A stretch of 64,000 nucleotides of DNA from Agrobacterium vitis (GTDB lineage Bacteria > Pseudomonadota > Alphaproteobacteria > Rhizobiales > Rhizobiaceae). The notes under the pieces were generated by a model. The model made no database searches, had not been told where the DNA came from, and saw only the letters and a list, made by a program, of their open reading frames with translations. The stretch is from the NCBI RefSeq assembly GCF_013426735.1, contig NZ_AP023272.1, positions 2,834,501 to 2,898,500 of the forward strand. Reading direction: 5' to 3'. Position numbers and translations under genes: made by a program. Position 1 is the first letter of the stretch. The number at the start of each line of letters is the position of its first letter. Shown here piece by piece: positions 1-10,026 of this stretch.

Positions 1-388
1 ATCAATGCCCCCTCATTCGCTGCGCCACGGCTTCCCTTGACCTGGCCCAGCCTGTGCCATTGCGGCTCGCCGGCTGCCAATTGCTGGTCGGTCGCGTCTT
101 CGTCATTCGTACCCAACCGCGCCATAAAAGGGGATGCGATCAATTCACGAATATTGCCCAGCAACCGCTCGCAATCTTTTTCCAGCCCGTAATTCCAAAG
201 AAGAAAGGCCGCATCGGCAGCTTGCGCAGGTCATGCACGAGATAACGGTTTTGAGGGTCCCGAAATTCAGGCTTTTCCAGAATGGCTTCTTCAAGCCTTG
301 CATCGGAAATATTGCAGGCGGCGAGCGCTGGCGTGCCACAAAATGCAAGCACAAGCGCTCCAGCCGCGGCTGATTTCATAAACGTCAT
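1..388 (-). pseudogene. Secreted PRC-barrel-type protein, 5' part, frameshifted
   Basis: The gene starts at 388 with a clear signal peptide (MTFMKSAAAGALVLAFCGTPALA) followed by ACNISDARLEEAILEKPEFR. The frame is lost at about 215-217. One base short, the neighbouring frame continues without a stop to the window edge as DAAFLLWNYGLEKDCERLL, then NIRELIASP. From memory, rhizobial secreted proteins with a C-terminal PRC-barrel have this same N-terminal region (a conserved block ending in LRDAAF..W..G..DCERLLANIRELI), so the two frames read as one gene broken by a single-base deletion. The PRC-barrel itself would lie outside the window. It is either a true pseudogene or a sequencing or assembly error; the sequence alone cannot tell. 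The family name is recalled, not searched. Confidence 0.6.
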
Positions 389-685
389 TCCTAGTCCGAT
401 CGGCGGGTTTTGCTATGACTTCGTGTTGCCCAGCACACTGATCGGAAGGAGGCGCACCGCATGACGCTATTCTTCACCAAGCGTAACGCGCGCCATCCTG
501 ATTTGTTCCGAATTTAAGAAAATATTCCTTTTATCGTTCTTTTCTTATTGCTGAAACACACGCCAGACACGTCTTGCCGTCGATTCCACAGCCCGTGATA
601 TACGGTCAAAATTTATTATTCACATCGGATTTTTTCTGCGGAACCAATGGTTAACCGTGGCGTTATGAGCCGCGGAGAACATGAC

Positions 686-949
686 ATGACATTAGACAGA
701 GACTTTCAGCGGCCGGTCGCCTTGGTCATTGCCGGAACCACCCACATGGTAAGATCGATTCGTGAAGCAGCCTGGCTGCTCGCTGATCAATGGCCGGATT
801 TTTCCTGCGAATATTTTCGCAAGGCCTTGTCGGCCTGCGCAGCCGCCCTGGAAGGACGGCGTTCCGCCACCTATGCGCGGCGCGCGCTGATCCTTGCCGC
901 GCATCGCGCCAATGTGGCGATTGCGCCTGAGCAAACTCAGGCGGCGTGA
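686..949 (+). CDS. DUF982 domain protein
   Basis: A small soluble protein of 87 residues. The pattern of EAAWLLADQWP, then an aromatic region, then ALSACAAALEGRRSATYARRALILAA matches the short DUF982 proteins that occur in many copies in Rhizobiaceae; their function is unknown. Start: in-frame ATG codons lie at 647, 665 and 686. Only 686 has a good ribosome site (GGAGAA, six bases upstream), so it was chosen. It is transcribed divergently from the broken gene to its left. An intergenic palindrome begins 11 bases after its stop. No signal peptide or membrane segment is seen. Confidence 0.75.
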   Translation: MTLDRDFQRPVALVIAGTTHMVRSIREAAWLLADQWPDFSCEYFRKALSACAAALEGRRSATYARRALILAAHRANVAIAPEQTQAA

Positions 950-960
950 GGGTGGTGTTT

Positions 961-1064
961 TAGCGCATCGGACCGAAAAGCGGGAACCGGCTTTCGGATA
1001 AATCCGATTAGCAAACAAAAACTTAGAGCATCGTTCTGGTTCCGATTTTCTGTACGATGCTCTA
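961..1064. repeat. Rhizobial intergenic palindromic element (RIME-like)
   Basis: Two hairpins lie side by side. The left one pairs CCGAAA (973-978) with TTTCGG (992-997). The right one pairs TAGAGCATCGT (1024-1034) with ACGATGCTCTA (1054-1064), eleven perfect pairs. From memory, the same wording (gagcatcg...accgaaaag.gggaaccgg) recurs in many rhizobial intergenic regions. On the minus strand the right hairpin is followed by a T-rich run (agtttttgttt), so it may also end transcription of the MerR gene. The element's last three bases are the MerR gene's stop codon. Confidence 0.7.
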
Positions 1065-1607
1065 GCGGACCTGATCCAATAGCCGCTTGCATTCCAACAG
1101 ATCAAACAGGGTTTCCTGAAGCAGCGCCCGATCTTCCTTGCCAACGGAACCACGGCCAGCGGAAATGTCGAGAGCGCTGTCGTCGCCACCGCCGAAGTTA
1201 AAGAACCGGCTGCTGGTACGCGACTTTGCATGACCGACGACCTGATCGTCGTCGCTGCCGAGTTTGGGATCGTCATTACTGGATTGGCCAGCAGCAACCA
1301 GGGCTTCCATGGTCGCCAGATCGCCGGAAGCGACAGCCATGACAAATTTATTGCCATTGGTTTTCAGAAGCTTCTGCACGCCTTTGATCGTATATCCGTG
1401 ATCATAGAGCAGATGACGAATACCCTTCAGCAGTTCGATATCGTCAGGACGGTAGTAGCGCCGTCCGCCGCCACGTTTCAGCGGCTTGATCTGCGGAAAC
1501 CGGGTTTCCCAGAATCGCAGCACATGCTGCGGTAAATCGAGATCGTCCGCCACTTCGCTGATCGTACGGAAAGCATCAGGGCTCTTATCCAAGACGGGCT
1601 CCATCAT
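1062..1607 (-). CDS. MerR family transcriptional regulator
   Basis: A winged helix DNA-binding protein of about 181 residues. Residues roughly 12-80 hold the MerR domain: [25 protein letters not shown], then [20 protein letters not shown]. The C-terminal half is Gly/Ser/Asp-rich and low in complexity, ending in a short helix ([20 protein letters not shown]). There is no conserved cysteine pair, so a metal sensor of the MerR/CueR type is unlikely. Start: the open frame extends to 1754, but ATG-ATG at 1607/1604 lies behind GAGAG and begins just before the conserved part. It lies 193 bases downstream of ihfA on the same strand, an arrangement I recall as usual in Rhizobiaceae. The regulated genes are unknown. 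Confidence 0.85.
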   Translation of the reverse strand: MMEPVLDKSPDAFRTISEVADDLDLPQHVLRFWETRFPQIKPLKRGGGRRYYRPDDIELLKGIRHLLYDHGYTIKGVQKLLKTNGNKFVMAVASGDLATMEALVAAGQSSNDDPKLGSDDDQVVGHAKSRTSSRFFNFGGGDDSALDISAGRGSVGKEDRALLQETLFDLLECKRLLDQVR

Positions 1608-1800
1608 GTCACTCTCAACGACAGCATGTCTCTTATCGGAAACGGAGGCTGTATCATCTTGTCTCACAGACAGTGCTGCGAAGATTCGGCAGTAAGCTAT
1701 CCATCCAGATGGCCACTCGAAAACGTCGCTCGCAAACAATAAAGACCGACACAATCAAGCGAATAACATTGCCGGAAGCGCTGACTTGGCCGCAAGGCTG

Positions 1801-2139
1801 TTAAGCAGCCGGATTGGCCGGTTTCTGCTTGGCTTTGCGGGCCAGATGCGAGCGCAGGATACGCTGTTTCAACACGTTGGAGGCTTTGAACGTCATCACC
1901 TTGCGGGGCGAAATCGGTACTTCTTCGCCGGTCTTCGGGTTGCGGCCGATCCGCTCATTCTTGGCGCGCACCTGAAAGGTGGCGAAAGAGGAAAGCTTGA
2001 CCATTTCGCCACGCACGATGGCATTGCAAATCTCATCGATAACAGTTTCGACAAGCTCGGCGGATTCTGTCCGGGAGAGACCAACCTTGCGGAAGACCGA
2101 CTCAGCCAAATCCGCGCGTGTTACCGTTTTGCCAGCCAT
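1801..2139 (-). CDS. ihfA: Integration host factor subunit alpha
   Basis: A DNA-bending nucleoid protein that forms a heterodimer with IhfB. At 112 residues it is slightly longer than the enteric protein because of a basic tail ([14 protein letters not shown]). The hallmark arm motif [11 protein letters not shown] is intact, with the DNA-intercalating proline at residue 68. The N-terminal helices ([20 protein letters not shown]) and [11 protein letters not shown] also match the HU/IHF fold. It lies downstream of fabH with a 97-base gap, probably in the plsX-fabH-ihfA transcript. The alpha-chain assignment rests on overall wording and on the fabH-ihfA-MerR gene order. Confidence 0.95.
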   Translation of the reverse strand: MAGKTVTRADLAESVFRKVGLSRTESAELVETVIDEICNAIVRGEMVKLSSFATFQVRAKNERIGRNPKTGEEVPISPRKVMTFKASNVLKQRILRSHLARKAKQKPANPAA

Positions 2140-2236
2140 AGCACCCCGTCCATCATCAGTTCTGATCGTTATACTCAGAGACTATTGATATGAACGCAAT
2201 CGGTCAAGCGCCGTTAACAACTTGTTTTTGCGGCAA

Positions 2237-3208
2237 CTACCAGCGTAGCAGCAGCGCGCCCCAGGTAAATCCGCCGCCCATGGCTTCCAACAGCACCAGG
2301 TCGCCTTGCTTGATCCGGCCATCGGCGACCGCAACCGAAATCGCCAGTGGAATCGAGGCGGCAGATGTATTGCCGTGCTGATCGACGGTGATGACAACTT
2401 TTTCCAGGGGAATATCCAGTTTTTTCGCCGCACCGTCGATAATGCGGCGATTGGCCTGATGCGGCACCAGCCAATCAACATCCTCGGCTGTCAGGCCCGA
2501 CGCCGCAAAGGACTGCTCGATCACATCGGCGATCATGCCGACGGCATGTTTGAAGACTTCACGGCCTTCCATGCGCAAATGGCCGACGGTGCCTGTCGTG
2601 GAAGGACCGCCATCCACATAAAGCTTGTCCTTGTGCGAGCCGTCCGAGCGCAGATGCGCCGTCAGCACACCGCGATCGGCAATGGTTCCCTGCCCTTCGA
2701 CCGCTTCCAACACCAGAGCGCCAGCGCCGTCGCCGAACAGTACACAGGTGGTACGGTCCTGCCAGTCGAGAATACGCGAAAAGGTCTCTGCGCCGATGAC
2801 CAGCACCCGCTTTGCCAGTCCGCCACGAATATAGGCATCCGCCGTCGTCATCGCATAGACGAACCCGGTGCAGACGGCCTGAACGTCAAAGGCAAACCCA
2901 TGGGTCATGCCAAGCCGGTTCTGGATATTCACAGCAGCCGACGGAAAGGTGTTGTCGGGCGTCGATGTGGCGCAGATGATCATATCGATATCGGCAGGCG
3001 TGAGACCGGCGGCCTCAAGCGCCTTCAAGGCAGCCTCAGCGCCAAGCGAAGCGGTGGTCTCCCCCTCGCCGGCGATATAGCGCTGCCGGATGCCGGTGCG
3101 TTGAACGATCCAGTCGTCCGACGTGTCGACCAGGGTTTCCATTTCGCGGTTACTCAATAGCCGCTTGGGCAAAGCCGAGCCAACACCGCGAACAACTGAA
3201 CGAATCAT
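2237..3208 (-). CDS. fabH: 3-oxoacyl-ACP synthase III (KAS III)
   Basis: Catalyses the first condensation of type II fatty acid synthesis, acetyl-CoA plus malonyl-ACP. It has 323 residues, normal for FabH. The catalytic triad is visible: Cys113 in [10 protein letters not shown], His250 in [10 protein letters not shown] and Asn280 in [12 protein letters not shown]. The N-terminal [15 protein letters not shown] and the DWI.QRTGI.QR motif are also typical. The start ATG is preceded by AGGA. It follows plsX by 19 bases, so the two are very probably co-transcribed and link acyl-chain initiation with phospholipid synthesis. Confidence 0.97.
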   Translation of the reverse strand: MIRSVVRGVGSALPKRLLSNREMETLVDTSDDWIVQRTGIRQRYIAGEGETTASLGAEAALKALEAAGLTPADIDMIICATSTPDNTFPSAAVNIQNRLGMTHGFAFDVQAVCTGFVYAMTTADAYIRGGLAKRVLVIGAETFSRILDWQDRTTCVLFGDGAGALVLEAVEGQGTIADRGVLTAHLRSDGSHKDKLYVDGGPSTTGTVGHLRMEGREVFKHAVGMIADVIEQSFAASGLTAEDVDWLVPHQANRRIIDGAAKKLDIPLEKVVITVDQHGNTSAASIPLAISVAVADGRIKQGDLVLLEAMGGGFTWGALLLRW

Positions 3209-3227
3209 TTTATATTTATCCTGTCCT

Positions 3228-4295
3228 TCACGCTGCTTCCGGCCCGGCGCTGGAGGAACCAGCCCTGGACGTCGATGGAAAGCGAGTGTGATAAAGTTTC
3301 AAATCATTTTCAATTTTCTGGGTCAAACCATTGCGCGCCATGTCATAGCCAACCTCGATGGCTGAACCGAAACCTTCCGCGTCCGTACCGCCATGGCTCT
3401 TGATGACAATGCCGTTCAGACCGAGAAAGACGCCGCCATTCACCTTGCGCGGGTCCATCTTGTCCTTCAGCGCATCAAACGCCCCCTTGGCGAAGAAATA
3501 GCCGATCTTCGACATCAGGCTGCGCGACATGGCTGCCCTCAGATAGGTGGCAATCTGGCGCGCCGTGCCTTCGGCAGCCTTCAGGGCGATATTGCCGGTG
3601 AAGCCTTCCGTGACGACGACATCGACCGTGCCCTTGCCGAGATCGTCTCCCTCGACGAAACCGGCATAGTTTAGGGTGTCCAGACCTGCCTCACGCAACA
3701 TGCGGCCCGCTTCGCGCACTTCTTCCTGACCCTTGATTTCCTCGACGCCGACATTCAACAAGCCAATCGAAGGACGATCAATCTGGAATAAAGCCCGGGC
3801 CATAGCGCCGCCCATGACGGCGAAATCCAGCAGTTGTTGCGCATCGGCACCAATGGTGGCGCCGATATCAAGCACAATGCTTTCCCCCTTCAGGGTCGGC
3901 CAGATCCCGGCAATCGCCGGGCGCTCCACATTGGCCATGGTGCGCAGGCAGAACTTGGACATGGCCATCAGTGCGCCGGTATTGCCGGCAGACACGACGA
4001 CATCCGCCTCGCCCGTCTTCACAGCCTCAATAGAACGCCACATGCTGGAGACATAGCGGCCACGACGCAGCGCCTGGCTTGGCTTTTCGTCCATGGCGAT
4101 TGCCACTTCGCAATCGTGGAAGACGGATTTTGCTTTCAATTTTGGATATTTGGCAAGAAAAGGCTCGCACTTTTCCCGCTGGCCAAACAGGATGAATGTA
4201 ATCTCCGGATGGCGCTCCAGCGCCCGGGCGGCGCCCGGAATAACGACTTCGGGACCGAAATCGCCCCCCATGACGTCGAGAGAAATTTTGACCAC
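3228..4295 (-). CDS. plsX: Phosphate acyltransferase PlsX
   Basis: Converts acyl-ACP to acyl-phosphate for the PlsY step of phosphatidic acid synthesis; a peripheral membrane enzyme. The N-terminal motif [16 protein letters not shown] and the downstream [12 protein letters not shown] and [14 protein letters not shown] are family hallmarks. Start: the frame is open from a GTG at 4319, but a GTG at 4295 ([12 protein letters not shown]) has AAGGGA at proper spacing and gives the usual family length of about 355 residues, so 4295 was chosen. The gene lies between DUF177 (110-base gap) and fabH (19-base gap), the common bacterial order. Confidence 0.95.
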   Translation of the reverse strand: MVKISLDVMGGDFGPEVVIPGAARALERHPEITFILFGQREKCEPFLAKYPKLKAKSVFHDCEVAIAMDEKPSQALRRGRYVSSMWRSIEAVKTGEADVVVSAGNTGALMAMSKFCLRTMANVERPAIAGIWPTLKGESIVLDIGATIGADAQQLLDFAVMGGAMARALFQIDRPSIGLLNVGVEEIKGQEEVREAGRMLREAGLDTLNYAGFVEGDDLGKGTVDVVVTEGFTGNIALKAAEGTARQIATYLRAAMSRSLMSKIGYFFAKGAFDALKDKMDPRKVNGGVFLGLNGIVIKSHGGTDAEGFGSAIEVGYDMARNGLTQKIENDLKLYHTRFPSTSRAGSSSAGPEAA

Positions 4296-4405
4296 GCGTC
4301 TTAATCCCTTCTTTTTCACCCCCAGGTGAAATTTTCGGCCAAAATACCGGTTTTGGTCTGGCGTACAACTTATTTGTGGTTCATCGTCAAGGCCCGACTG
4401 TCAAT

Positions 4406-4969
4406 CTAGTCCTTTTTCCAGTCTTTAAGGGCGGCAAAGGGCGATGGGCGAATGATCTGCGCGCCTGTATCCTCGTTATGACCTGAAAACTCAGCGCCCG
4501 GCTTGCGCGGATATGGATCGATTGCCATGGCGGCAAACTCGGCGACCAGCGCGCCTGCATCGATCGTGTCACCGACAAAGGGTTCCGGCGCGTCCGGTCC
4601 ATCCGGGTCCAACACCATTTCGCCCTGGCCGTCCAGCACGATGCGGGCAAGCTTGGAACCCTCAGGCACGAAGACCTGTTCCACCTGCTCGCTAATCTGC
4701 GTCAGCACCGGCTCCAGCGTCACGACGCAGGCCTGCTCGATCTCGCCTTCCACCACGCCCTTGATGCGCACACCGTCGCGCTTCCAGCGACTGATCTGAA
4801 GTTCAGCCTTCAGGGAACGGACAGCCAGCACTTTCCACAGTTGCGCCAAGCCCTGCCGCTCGGCGTCATTGGCCTCAAGGCGCACCCGCACGGCATTGGC
4901 GGAGACATGTCCGACCTTGACGTGATAGGAAAAAGGCGTGTTTGCCGGGGTCTGGCCTTGCGATTTCAT
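4406..4969 (-). CDS. DUF177 (YceD-type) protein
   Basis: A cytoplasmic protein of 187 residues with the DUF177 core: ISRWKRDGVRIKGVVEGEIEQACVVTLEP, followed by an acidic stretch (EMVLDPDGPDAPEPF). In many bacteria this family sits upstream of rpmF and plsX and affects 23S rRNA processing or ribosome assembly; rpmF is absent here and the role is inferred only. Start: the ATG at 4969 overlaps the upstream stop codon (ATGA), so translation is probably coupled. The frame is open further upstream, but that part is a shadow of the previous gene. Confidence 0.85.
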   Translation of the reverse strand: MKSQGQTPANTPFSYHVKVGHVSANAVRVRLEANDAERQGLAQLWKVLAVRSLKAELQISRWKRDGVRIKGVVEGEIEQACVVTLEPVLTQISEQVEQVFVPEGSKLARIVLDGQGEMVLDPDGPDAPEPFVGDTIDAGALVAEFAAMAIDPYPRKPGAEFSGHNEDTGAQIIRPSPFAALKDWKKD

Positions 4970-5520
4970 CGATGAACCTGCTGCTCTGGAAGAGGAAATG
5001 CCAGCGATCCGGTGATCACGGCCTCTTCCGTCGTTTGTAAAAGATATGTTTCTGATGTGATGGCCCAATGGGCCAAATCCGTCATGGCCGGACGAGCGGC
5101 TTCCGGCACGTCTGGATGGATATTGCGCCGAAAGCCGGCGGCAAGCGCACTTTCATCCTTCAAATCGAGTGCCTTGCCGTAGGTTTCAAGGCGGCCATAG
5201 AACATTCCTGCCAATTTTTTCATCCGTTTGGGTACGGTCTGGTCGCCAACCCCCAATTCCCGGATGGAATGATCGACATCCTGAAAAAACGCGTCGATGA
5301 TTTCCTGCGCCACTTCCTGGCCGCTGCGCTCAGATTTCGCCGTGCGGCGCAGATAGAGAATCAGCACCAGCGACAGCATTTCAAAGCGGCCCATCACGGT
5401 ATCCGGCACATCGAGCGCCTCGTAAAACAGCGGTACACGGGCGGCTTCCATCAGCACGGCATATTGGCGGTCGATAATCTGGCGGTTGTTCCGGCGGGTC
5501 TTGAACAGGGTAAAAATCAT
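4966..5520 (-). CDS. Ubiquinol-cytochrome c chaperone family protein
   Basis: A protein of 184 residues of the CBP3/UQCC1-like family, which in mitochondria assists cytochrome b assembly in complex III. Typical wording includes YGRLETYGKAL and RRNIHPDVPEAAR near the C-terminus, and FYEALDVPDTVMGRFEMLSLVLILYLRR near the N-terminus. It has no signal peptide. The stop overlaps the DUF177 start by four bases. In the alphaproteobacteria the same gene pair recurs upstream of plsX (from memory). Its exact substrate in bacteria is less certain than the family call. Confidence 0.85.
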   Translation of the reverse strand: MIFTLFKTRRNNRQIIDRQYAVLMEAARVPLFYEALDVPDTVMGRFEMLSLVLILYLRRTAKSERSGQEVAQEIIDAFFQDVDHSIRELGVGDQTVPKRMKKLAGMFYGRLETYGKALDLKDESALAAGFRRNIHPDVPEAARPAMTDLAHWAITSETYLLQTTEEAVITGSLAFPLPEQQVHR

Positions 5521-5852
5521 CGCAGCGCCTATTTTACGTGTTGCCGGCTATTCGTCCGATCCCTGGAGAAAGAGGCGCGACGGCCCGACCGATGTTGCAT
5601 GATGGCTAAAGCTGGTTTACCGAAGCAGTGATGAATTGCAATGCCGTTTTACCGGACCGGCCCTTGCCGATGGCAATCGCATCGGGCAAAGCGAGTTGGA
5701 GCTTGAAACATATCGTTGCTCTGTCTTTTCGGTTTCCCCGGAAAGGCCACAATGATATGGGCAAGACGCAAGCGGATAAGCACAAGAAGCGACTGGCGCA
5801 AGAAATGGCTGGCGCAAGAACGAACCTGGCCTGCAGGCGGGCAGAAGAGAGC
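5521..5852. other. Intergenic region between divergent genes
   Basis: About 330 bases separate the chaperone gene and bamE, so both promoters should lie here. I see one weak hairpin (ATATCGTTG at 5709-5717 with CAATGATAT at 5749-5757, one G-T pair). The rightward frame is open across much of the region, but no ribosome site or conserved wording supports a gene. Confidence 0.4.
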
Positions 5853-6362
5853 ATGATGGGAGATGCATCATTGAAGAGACGGTATTTCCGGCCCGACGCC
5901 AGGGCAATCGGCCTGGCCGCGATGACTTTGCTGATCGCAACCGGCGGCTTGACCGGCTGCACGACCGGCGAAGTTTTCCATAACGGCTATATTGTGGACC
6001 CGAAGGCGCTCGATCTGGTGCCAGTCGGTGCCAGCCGTGAACAGGTCCTGCTATCGCTCGGCACGCCGTCCACCACGGCGACCTTCGATGGCGAGGTATT
6101 CTATTATATCTCCCAGACCCGTAAGCGCCCCGTAGCCTTTATGAAGCAACAGCTGGTCGATCAGCAGGTCTTGGCGATTTACTTCGACAAGAACGGCACC
6201 GTGGCCCGGCGCGCCAACTACAGCATGAAGGACGGCAAGGTCTTCGACATGGTGTCGCGCACCACGCCAACCGGCGGCAAGGACCTCAGCTTCCTGCAAC
6301 AGATTCTGTCGGGCGGCAACGGCGCTACCAACAGCATCAAGAACATGCTCGGCTTCCAATAA
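5853..6362 (+). CDS. bamE: Outer membrane assembly lipoprotein BamE (SmpA/OmlA)
   Basis: A small lipoprotein of the Bam complex that inserts beta-barrel proteins into the outer membrane. The N-terminal segment AIGLAAMTLLIATGGLTGC ends in a lipobox cysteine. The SmpA/OmlA domain follows: VPVGASREQVLLSLGTPSTTATFDGEVFYYIS. Start: ATG-ATG at 5853/5856 is chosen behind AGAAGAGA; a TTG at 5871 behind GGGAG would also work and gives a start closer to related proteins. The C-terminal extension after the SmpA domain (TPTGGKDLSFLQQILSGG) is normal in rhizobia. A strong terminator follows. Confidence 0.9.
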   Translation: MMGDASLKRRYFRPDARAIGLAAMTLLIATGGLTGCTTGEVFHNGYIVDPKALDLVPVGASREQVLLSLGTPSTTATFDGEVFYYISQTRKRPVAFMKQQLVDQQVLAIYFDKNGTVARRANYSMKDGKVFDMVSRTTPTGGKDLSFLQQILSGGNGATNSIKNMLGFQ

Positions 6363-6385
6363 GCAGAGCCTCGATATCAAAACAA

Positions 6386-6415
6386 AACCCGCGGCCTCAC
6401 GGTCGCGGGTTTTTC
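6386..6415 (+). terminator. Rho-independent terminator after bamE
   Basis: The inverted repeat AACCCGCG / CGCGGGTT encloses a ten-base loop and is followed by a T-run. It lies 25 bases past the bamE stop and just before the convergent end of hppA. The A-rich left flank could let it serve both strands. Confidence 0.85.
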
Positions 6416-6439
6416 TGTATTGCGTTGTATCAAACACCC

Positions 6440-8578
6440 TCAGCCGGCCAGAATGGCCAGCAGCAACAGGGCAACGATATTGGTGATCTTGATGGCCGGA
6501 TTGACAGCAGGACCTGCCGTATCCTTGTAGGGATCACCAACCGTATCGCCGGTGACGGACGCCTTATGGGCGTCTGACCCTTTCAGATGCGTTGTGCCAT
6601 CCTTGTCAACAAAACCGTCCTCAAAGCTCTTCTTGGCATTGTCCCAGGCGCCACCGCCCGATGTCATGGAAATTGCCACGAACAGGCCGTTGACGATCAC
6701 GCCCAGCAAGGATGCACCCAGCGCCGCGAAGGCCGAGGCCTTGGAGCCGGACACCAGCAGCACACCGAAATAGACGACGATGGGCGCCAGCACCGGCAAC
6801 AACGACGGCACGATCATTTCGCGGATTGCCGCCTTGGTGAGGATATCCACGGCGCGGCCATAATCCGGTTTCTCGGTGCCCTGCATGATGCCGGGCTTTT
6901 CACGAAACTGGCGACGCACTTCCTCCACGATGGAGCCAGCGGCCCGGCCCACCGCCGTCATGGCGATACCGCCAAACAGATAGGGAATGAGACCGCCGAA
7001 GATCAGCCCGGCCACCACATACGGATTGGAGAGGCTGAAGGAAATGTCGCCGATCCCGGCAAAATAGGGATATTGATCACCATTCGCAGCGAAATATTGC
7101 AGATCGTTGGAATAGGCGGCAAACAGTACCAGCGCGCCCAGCCCGGCTGAGCCGATGGCATAGCCTTTGGTGACGGCCTTGGTTGTATTGCCAACAGCGT
7201 CCAGCGCATCGGTCACTTTGCGCACCTCCGGCGGCAGATGCGCCATTTCGGCGATGCCACCGGCATTGTCGGTGACGGGGCCGAACGCATCGAGCGCGAC
7301 GATCATCCCCGCCAGCCCCAGCATGGTGGTGACGGCGATGGCGGTGCCGAACAGACCGGCCAACTGATAAGTGGAGATGATGCCGCCGATAATCACCAGC
7401 GCCGGAAGCGCGGTTGACTCAAGGGAAACCGCCAGCCCCTGGATAACATTGGTACCGTGACCGGTCACCGACGCCTGGGCGATGGAATTGACCGGGCGTT
7501 TGTTGGTTCCGGTATAGTATTCGGTGATGACAACGATCAGCGCGGTCACGACCAGGCCGAGAAGGCCGCAGATGAACAGGTTGACGCCGGTAATCGCTTG
7601 GCCCGCAACGCTCCCGACCGTACCCCAGCCGATTGTAAGTTGCGTTGCCACGGCAAGCCCGACGATAGACAGCAGACCGGTAACAATCAGGCCCTTGTAG
7701 AGCGCGCCCATGATCGAGCCGTTGACGCCGAGCTTGACGAAAAACGTACCGGCAATCGAGGTCAGGATGCAGGTGCCGCAAATCGCCAGCGGATAGATCA
7801 TGGCGCTTTCCAGTATCGCGCTGCCTGCGAAGAAAATTGCCGCCAACACCATGGTGGCGACCACGGAGACCGCATAGGTCTCGAACAGGTCGGCGGCCAT
7901 GCCAGCGCAATCCCCGACATTATCCCCGACATTATCGGCAATGGTTGCCGGGTTGCGCGGATCGTCCTCGGGAATGCCCGCCTCGACCTTGCCGACGAGA
8001 TCGCCACCGACATCAGCGCCCTTGGTGAAGATACCGCCGCCAAGCCGGGCGAAGATCGAGATCAGCGAAGCGCCGAAGCCGAGTGCCACCAACGCATCGA
8101 TCACATCGCGCGAGCCGCTGGCATGACCGAGTCCATAGGTCAGGACGCAATAATAGACGGAGACGCCGAGAAGGGCGAGACCTGCCACCAACATGCCGGT
8201 AATGGCCCCGGATTTGAAGGCAATGTCGAGACCGGCGGTCAGGCTCTGAGCCGAGGCCTGCGCGGTGCGGACATTGGCGCGCACCGACACATGCATACCG
8301 ATAAAGCCTGCGGCACCGGAGAGAACCGCGCCGATCAGAAAGCCGATGGCGGCCTCTCCCGACAGCAAGTACCAGACGCCTGCAAACACCACGGCACCGA
8401 CGATAGCGATAGTCAGATATTGTCGGGCCAGATAGGCCTGCGCCCCTTCGCGGATATAGCCTGCGATTTCCTGCATACGCGGCGTGCCCTGGTCGGCAGC
8501 CAATACCGCCTGCGTTGCCCAGACCGCATAGGCCACGGAAATCAAGCCACATAAAATTACGCCTAACAGAACTGCCAT
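6440..8578 (-). CDS. hppA: K+-independent proton-pumping inorganic pyrophosphatase
   Basis: An integral membrane H+-PPase of 712 residues that couples PPi hydrolysis to proton export, in rhizobia associated with acidocalcisome-like granules. About 16 hydrophobic segments are visible. Substrate motifs are intact: [41 protein letters not shown], and near the C-terminus [18 protein letters not shown]. The sequence [15 protein letters not shown] carries Lys where K+-dependent enzymes have Ala, so this is the K+-independent type. Start: ATG at 8578 has GGGAGG seven bases upstream; the longer frame to 8740 lacks a signal and was rejected. It is convergent with bamE. Confidence 0.97.
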   Translation of the reverse strand: MAVLLGVILCGLISVAYAVWATQAVLAADQGTPRMQEIAGYIREGAQAYLARQYLTIAIVGAVVFAGVWYLLSGEAAIGFLIGAVLSGAAGFIGMHVSVRANVRTAQASAQSLTAGLDIAFKSGAITGMLVAGLALLGVSVYYCVLTYGLGHASGSRDVIDALVALGFGASLISIFARLGGGIFTKGADVGGDLVGKVEAGIPEDDPRNPATIADNVGDNVGDCAGMAADLFETYAVSVVATMVLAAIFFAGSAILESAMIYPLAICGTCILTSIAGTFFVKLGVNGSIMGALYKGLIVTGLLSIVGLAVATQLTIGWGTVGSVAGQAITGVNLFICGLLGLVVTALIVVITEYYTGTNKRPVNSIAQASVTGHGTNVIQGLAVSLESTALPALVIIGGIISTYQLAGLFGTAIAVTTMLGLAGMIVALDAFGPVTDNAGGIAEMAHLPPEVRKVTDALDAVGNTTKAVTKGYAIGSAGLGALVLFAAYSNDLQYFAANGDQYPYFAGIGDISFSLSNPYVVAGLIFGGLIPYLFGGIAMTAVGRAAGSIVEEVRRQFREKPGIMQGTEKPDYGRAVDILTKAAIREMIVPSLLPVLAPIVVYFGVLLVSGSKASAFAALGASLLGVIVNGLFVAISMTSGGGAWDNAKKSFEDGFVDKDGTTHLKGSDAHKASVTGDTVGDPYKDTAGPAVNPAIKITNIVALLLLAILAG

Positions 8579-8773
8579 TCCAACGCCTCCCTGTTGGACA
8601 CCGCCCTCTCCTCCAAGGACGTTGCCTGTTTCTAAGGCAGAGTGCGCTTCTCCCGCTCCAAAGGTCAAGAGTGTGCAACCGGATTTCAAAGCGCCCTGCC
8701 ATGCCTGAACGCAATCGAGAACCGATGGAAAATGTTCCACCGTGAAGGGCTTTGTTGGGGCGATCGGGAGCCG

Positions 8774-10000
8774 TCAGGCCTTGGCGCGATGCTCGGCAAG
8801 CAATTGCAGCGCAATCAGCGCGAGGCACAGCACGGTCACCGGCCAGATCACCAGGTTCATCACCGACCAGCCATAGGCAGTAAACACCTTGCCGGAAGAA
8901 AAGGACGAGAGGGCAACCGTGCTGAACAGGATGATGTCATGGAAACCCTGGACCTTATCGGCTTCCTGCGGTCGATAGGAGGAGGCGACGATGGCTGTCG
9001 CACCGATGAAGCCGAAATTCCAGCCGATGCCGAGCAGCACCAGCGCACCCCAGAAGTTCCAGAGTTCAACGCCCATGTGAGCAACGACGGCGCAGCCCAT
9101 TAAGATCAGCAGACCGGCGGCAACGATCTTTTCCGCCCCGAACCGGCGGATCAGCCGTCCGGTGAAAAAGCTTGGCGCAAACATGGCGATGACATGCCAT
9201 TGAATGCCGAGTGTTGCCTGATCGGAGGTAAAGCCGCAGCCGATCACCATGGCGAGCGGCGCACCGGTCATCATGAAAGTCATCAGTGCATAGGTGCAGA
9301 TGCCGCAGATCATCCCGGTGATGAACCGTTGCGTCAGCACGATCTCGCGCAGCGAGCGAGCGGGCTTGGCGCTGTCATCGTGGTGGCCGAGCGGCTGTCC
9401 TAGATGAACGAAGCTGAGAATCCCAATGGCCAGCAGCATCAGCGGTGCCAGCGCCAGGAAGGCACCGGCAAACAACACCGGCTCGAACAGATCTTTCAGC
9501 CAGATCGCCAATTGCGGACCAAGGATCGCCGAAACGATACCGCCGGCAAGAATCCAGGAGATAGCCTCGCCCTTGAAATAGCTGGGCGAACTGTCGGCGG
9601 CGGCAAAGCGGATCTTCTGGGTAAAGCCGCTGGACAGGCCGATCAGCAGCAGGCCGAAGGCAAACAGCCAGAAATCGATCTTAAATAGCGCCAGCGTGGC
9701 GACCAGTCCGCCAATCGCCGCCGAACCTGCCCCGATGATGAATGCAGCCTTGCGGCCAAACAACCGGGAGGCAATGGCAATGGCCACAGCGCCAAGGGCC
9801 ACGCCAATGTTGAAGCCGGTGAGTGGCGCTGTCGCCAGCGATTTGTCGGCACCGAGCATTTGATAACCGGCAAGCCCGCCCAGGGAAAAGGACAGCGGGG
9901 CAACAGAGCCCAGAACCGCCTGGGCAGCGGTCAGAATAGCAACGGTGCGCTTGGCACCTCGCAACTGATGTTCAAGGCCAGTGCCACTTTCCACTGCCAT
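8774..10000 (-). CDS. MFS transporter
   Basis: A membrane protein of 408 residues with about 12 hydrophobic segments in two halves separated by a charged loop (LGQPLGHHDDSAKPARSLREIV). The signature-like loop between helices 2 and 3 reads SRLFGRKAAF. The substrate cannot be told from the sequence; wording is closest to rhizobial MFS proteins found beside nusB. The start has a strong GGGAGGGGCAGGGAC ribosome site. The gene starts 26 bases after nusB ends on the same strand, so it is likely the last gene of the ribH-nusB transcript. Confidence 0.85.
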   Translation of the reverse strand: MAVESGTGLEHQLRGAKRTVAILTAAQAVLGSVAPLSFSLGGLAGYQMLGADKSLATAPLTGFNIGVALGAVAIAIASRLFGRKAAFIIGAGSAAIGGLVATLALFKIDFWLFAFGLLLIGLSSGFTQKIRFAAADSSPSYFKGEAISWILAGGIVSAILGPQLAIWLKDLFEPVLFAGAFLALAPLMLLAIGILSFVHLGQPLGHHDDSAKPARSLREIVLTQRFITGMICGICTYALMTFMMTGAPLAMVIGCGFTSDQATLGIQWHVIAMFAPSFFTGRLIRRFGAEKIVAAGLLILMGCAVVAHMGVELWNFWGALVLLGIGWNFGFIGATAIVASSYRPQEADKVQGFHDIILFSTVALSSFSSGKVFTAYGWSVMNLVIWPVTVLCLALIALQLLAEHRAKA

Positions 10001-10026
10001 GTCCCTGCCCCTCCCCCGAAGGGCTG

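Noticed and set aside
7457..8554. Rightward open frame opposite hppA
   Set aside because: Antisense shadow of a conserved membrane enzyme; charged low-complexity protein without hydrophobic core.
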